Shown in pieces: positions 6,656 to 7,443 of a DNA stretch of 7,443 nt. Position numbers and translations under genes: made by a program. The stretch is from assembly GCA_024638905.1 (NCBI GenBank), contig JAHEJH010000091.1, positions 1 through 7,443 on the forward strand. Reading direction: 5' to 3'. The notes beneath the pieces are model-generated. The model ran no database searches. It saw only the letters and a list, made by a program, of their open reading frames with translations, and was not told the DNA's origin. Position 1 is the stretch's first letter. Each line of letters starts with the position of its first letter. The DNA comes from Luminiphilus sp. (lineage in GTDB: Bacteria; Pseudomonadota; Gammaproteobacteria; Pseudomonadales; Halieaceae).

Positions 6656-7443
6656 ATGACTTCACCACGCCACATCGCTTTCATCGGATTGGGTGCCATG
6701 GGCTACCCCATGGCCGGCCACCTGACGCGCGCGGGACACTCCGTCACCGTCTTTAACCGCACCGCCGCCCGCGCAGAGGCCTGGCAAAACGAGTACGGCG
6801 GCCACGTCGCACCGACCCCGGCAGCCGCTGCAAAGGACCAAGACGCCGTGATGATTTGCGTGGGCAACGACGATGACGTGCGCGAAGTCACCACCGGTGA
6901 GCACGGCGCGCTCCCGTCAATGCGCGAAGGCGCGCTCCTCATTGATCACACCACCACCTCAGAGGCCCTGGCAACGTCACTGGCCAATCTCGCCGAGCAG
7001 TCGGGCGTGGGATTCCTCGATGCGCCCGTCTCGGGAGGCCAAATTGGCGCGGAAAATGGCGTGCTGACAATCATGGTGGGCGCTAAGGACGATGCTTTCT
7101 CTGGCGCGTTACCTCTGATCGAATGCTATGCCAAAAGCGTTCGGCATATGGGGCCGGTCGGCGCCGGACAGCTCACCAAAATGGTCAACCAAATCTGTAT
7201 CGCGGGGCTACTGCAAGGATTGTCAGAAGGCATTCACTTTGCCGAGCGCGCGGGGCTCGATGTCACGGCCGCCATGGAGGTCATTGCACAAGGGGCAGCA
7301 CAGTCCTGGCAGATGAATAACCGCGCCGAGACCATGATCAAGGGCGAATTTGACTTTGGTTTCGCGGTTGACTGGATGCGCAAGGATTTGGGTATTGCGA
7401 TAGAAGCCGCTCAGTCGGTTGGCGCCCAAGTCCCGGTCACCCA
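6656..7443 (+). CDS. Beta-hydroxyacid dehydrogenase (3-hydroxyisobutyrate dehydrogenase family), 3' end beyond the window
   Basis: 262 residues are visible of a family usually near 290-300, so only the last C-terminal helices are missing. The N-terminal Rossmann signature is textbook: AFIGLGAMGYPMAGHL (residues 8-23), with FNRT at 33-36 that favours NADP over NAD because the acidic residue expected for NAD is replaced by Asn-Arg. The substrate-binding block is FLDAPVSGGQIGAENGVL (120-137). The catalytic lysine lies in GAGQLTKMVNQ (K175, with N178 as its partner). The C-terminal KDLGIA (243-248) is also conserved. The family reversibly oxidises small 3- or 2-hydroxyacids: 3-hydroxyisobutyrate, tartronate semialdehyde/glycerate, 4-hydroxybutyrate or glyoxylate. 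The sequence alone does not pick one. No valine-degradation or glyoxylate gene is adjacent, so a gene name such as mmsB or garR is not justified. It is divergent from the SDR gene. Confidence 0.93.
   Translation, partial: MTSPRHIAFIGLGAMGYPMAGHLTRAGHSVTVFNRTAARAEAWQNEYGGHVAPTPAAAAKDQDAVMICVGNDDDVREVTTGEHGALPSMREGALLIDHTTTSEALATSLANLAEQSGVGFLDAPVSGGQIGAENGVLTIMVGAKDDAFSGALPLIECYAKSVRHMGPVGAGQLTKMVNQICIAGLLQGLSEGIHFAERAGLDVTAAMEVIAQGAAQSWQMNNRAETMIKGEFDFGFAVDWMRKDLGIAIEAAQSVGAQVPVT

Noticed and set aside
1..7443. Search for CRISPR repeats, insertion sequences, tRNA or rRNA genes, toxin-antitoxin pairs and phage genes.
   Set aside because: No regularly spaced repeats, terminal inverted repeats with a transposase, RNA gene signatures or matching small gene pairs were seen; the window looks like ordinary chromosome.

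Overview
The window is a gene-dense, moderately high-GC piece of bacterial chromosome. It has Gram-negative hallmarks: an RND inner-membrane pump with its periplasmic adaptor, and a Sec-exported SYLF protein. Shine-Dalgarno sites are classical, intergenic gaps are short, and an intrinsic terminator carries a cUUCGg loop. Protein style and gene mix would fit a marine gammaproteobacterium (for example a Halieaceae-like lineage), but that placement is an impression, not a test.

Layout: (1) 1-3569, minus strand: a two-gene efflux operon. The adaptor (membrane fusion protein, 402 aa) is followed after 10 nt by the RND permease, whose 3' end lies beyond base 1 (783 aa visible). (2) 3570-3822: a 253-nt divergent intergenic region. 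It holds a perfect 10-bp inverted repeat just upstream of the adaptor's ribosome binding site. (3) 3823-5016, plus strand: a saccharopine dehydrogenase-like / trans-acting enoyl reductase-like oxidoreductase. (4) 5017-5093: a convergent junction with an intrinsic terminator for the minus-strand gene and a second hairpin beside it. (5) 5094-5669, minus: a secreted SYLF (Ysc84/DUF500) protein with a Ser/Gly/Thr/Asp-rich insert. (6) 5848-6579, minus: a C-factor-like short-chain dehydrogenase. (7) 6656 to the right edge, plus: a beta-hydroxyacid (3-hydroxyisobutyrate type) dehydrogenase lacking only its C-terminus, divergent from the SDR across 76 nt.

Only the adaptor and permease clearly work together, as two parts of a tripartite exporter. 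No outer-membrane channel or regulator is visible. The three oxidoreductases look like ordinary housekeeping or accessory metabolism, and nothing in the sequence ties them into one pathway. I found no mobile element, CRISPR array, RNA gene or convincing novel system. The best leads are small: the adaptor-leader inverted repeat, the nested hairpins at the convergent junction and the SYLF insert.
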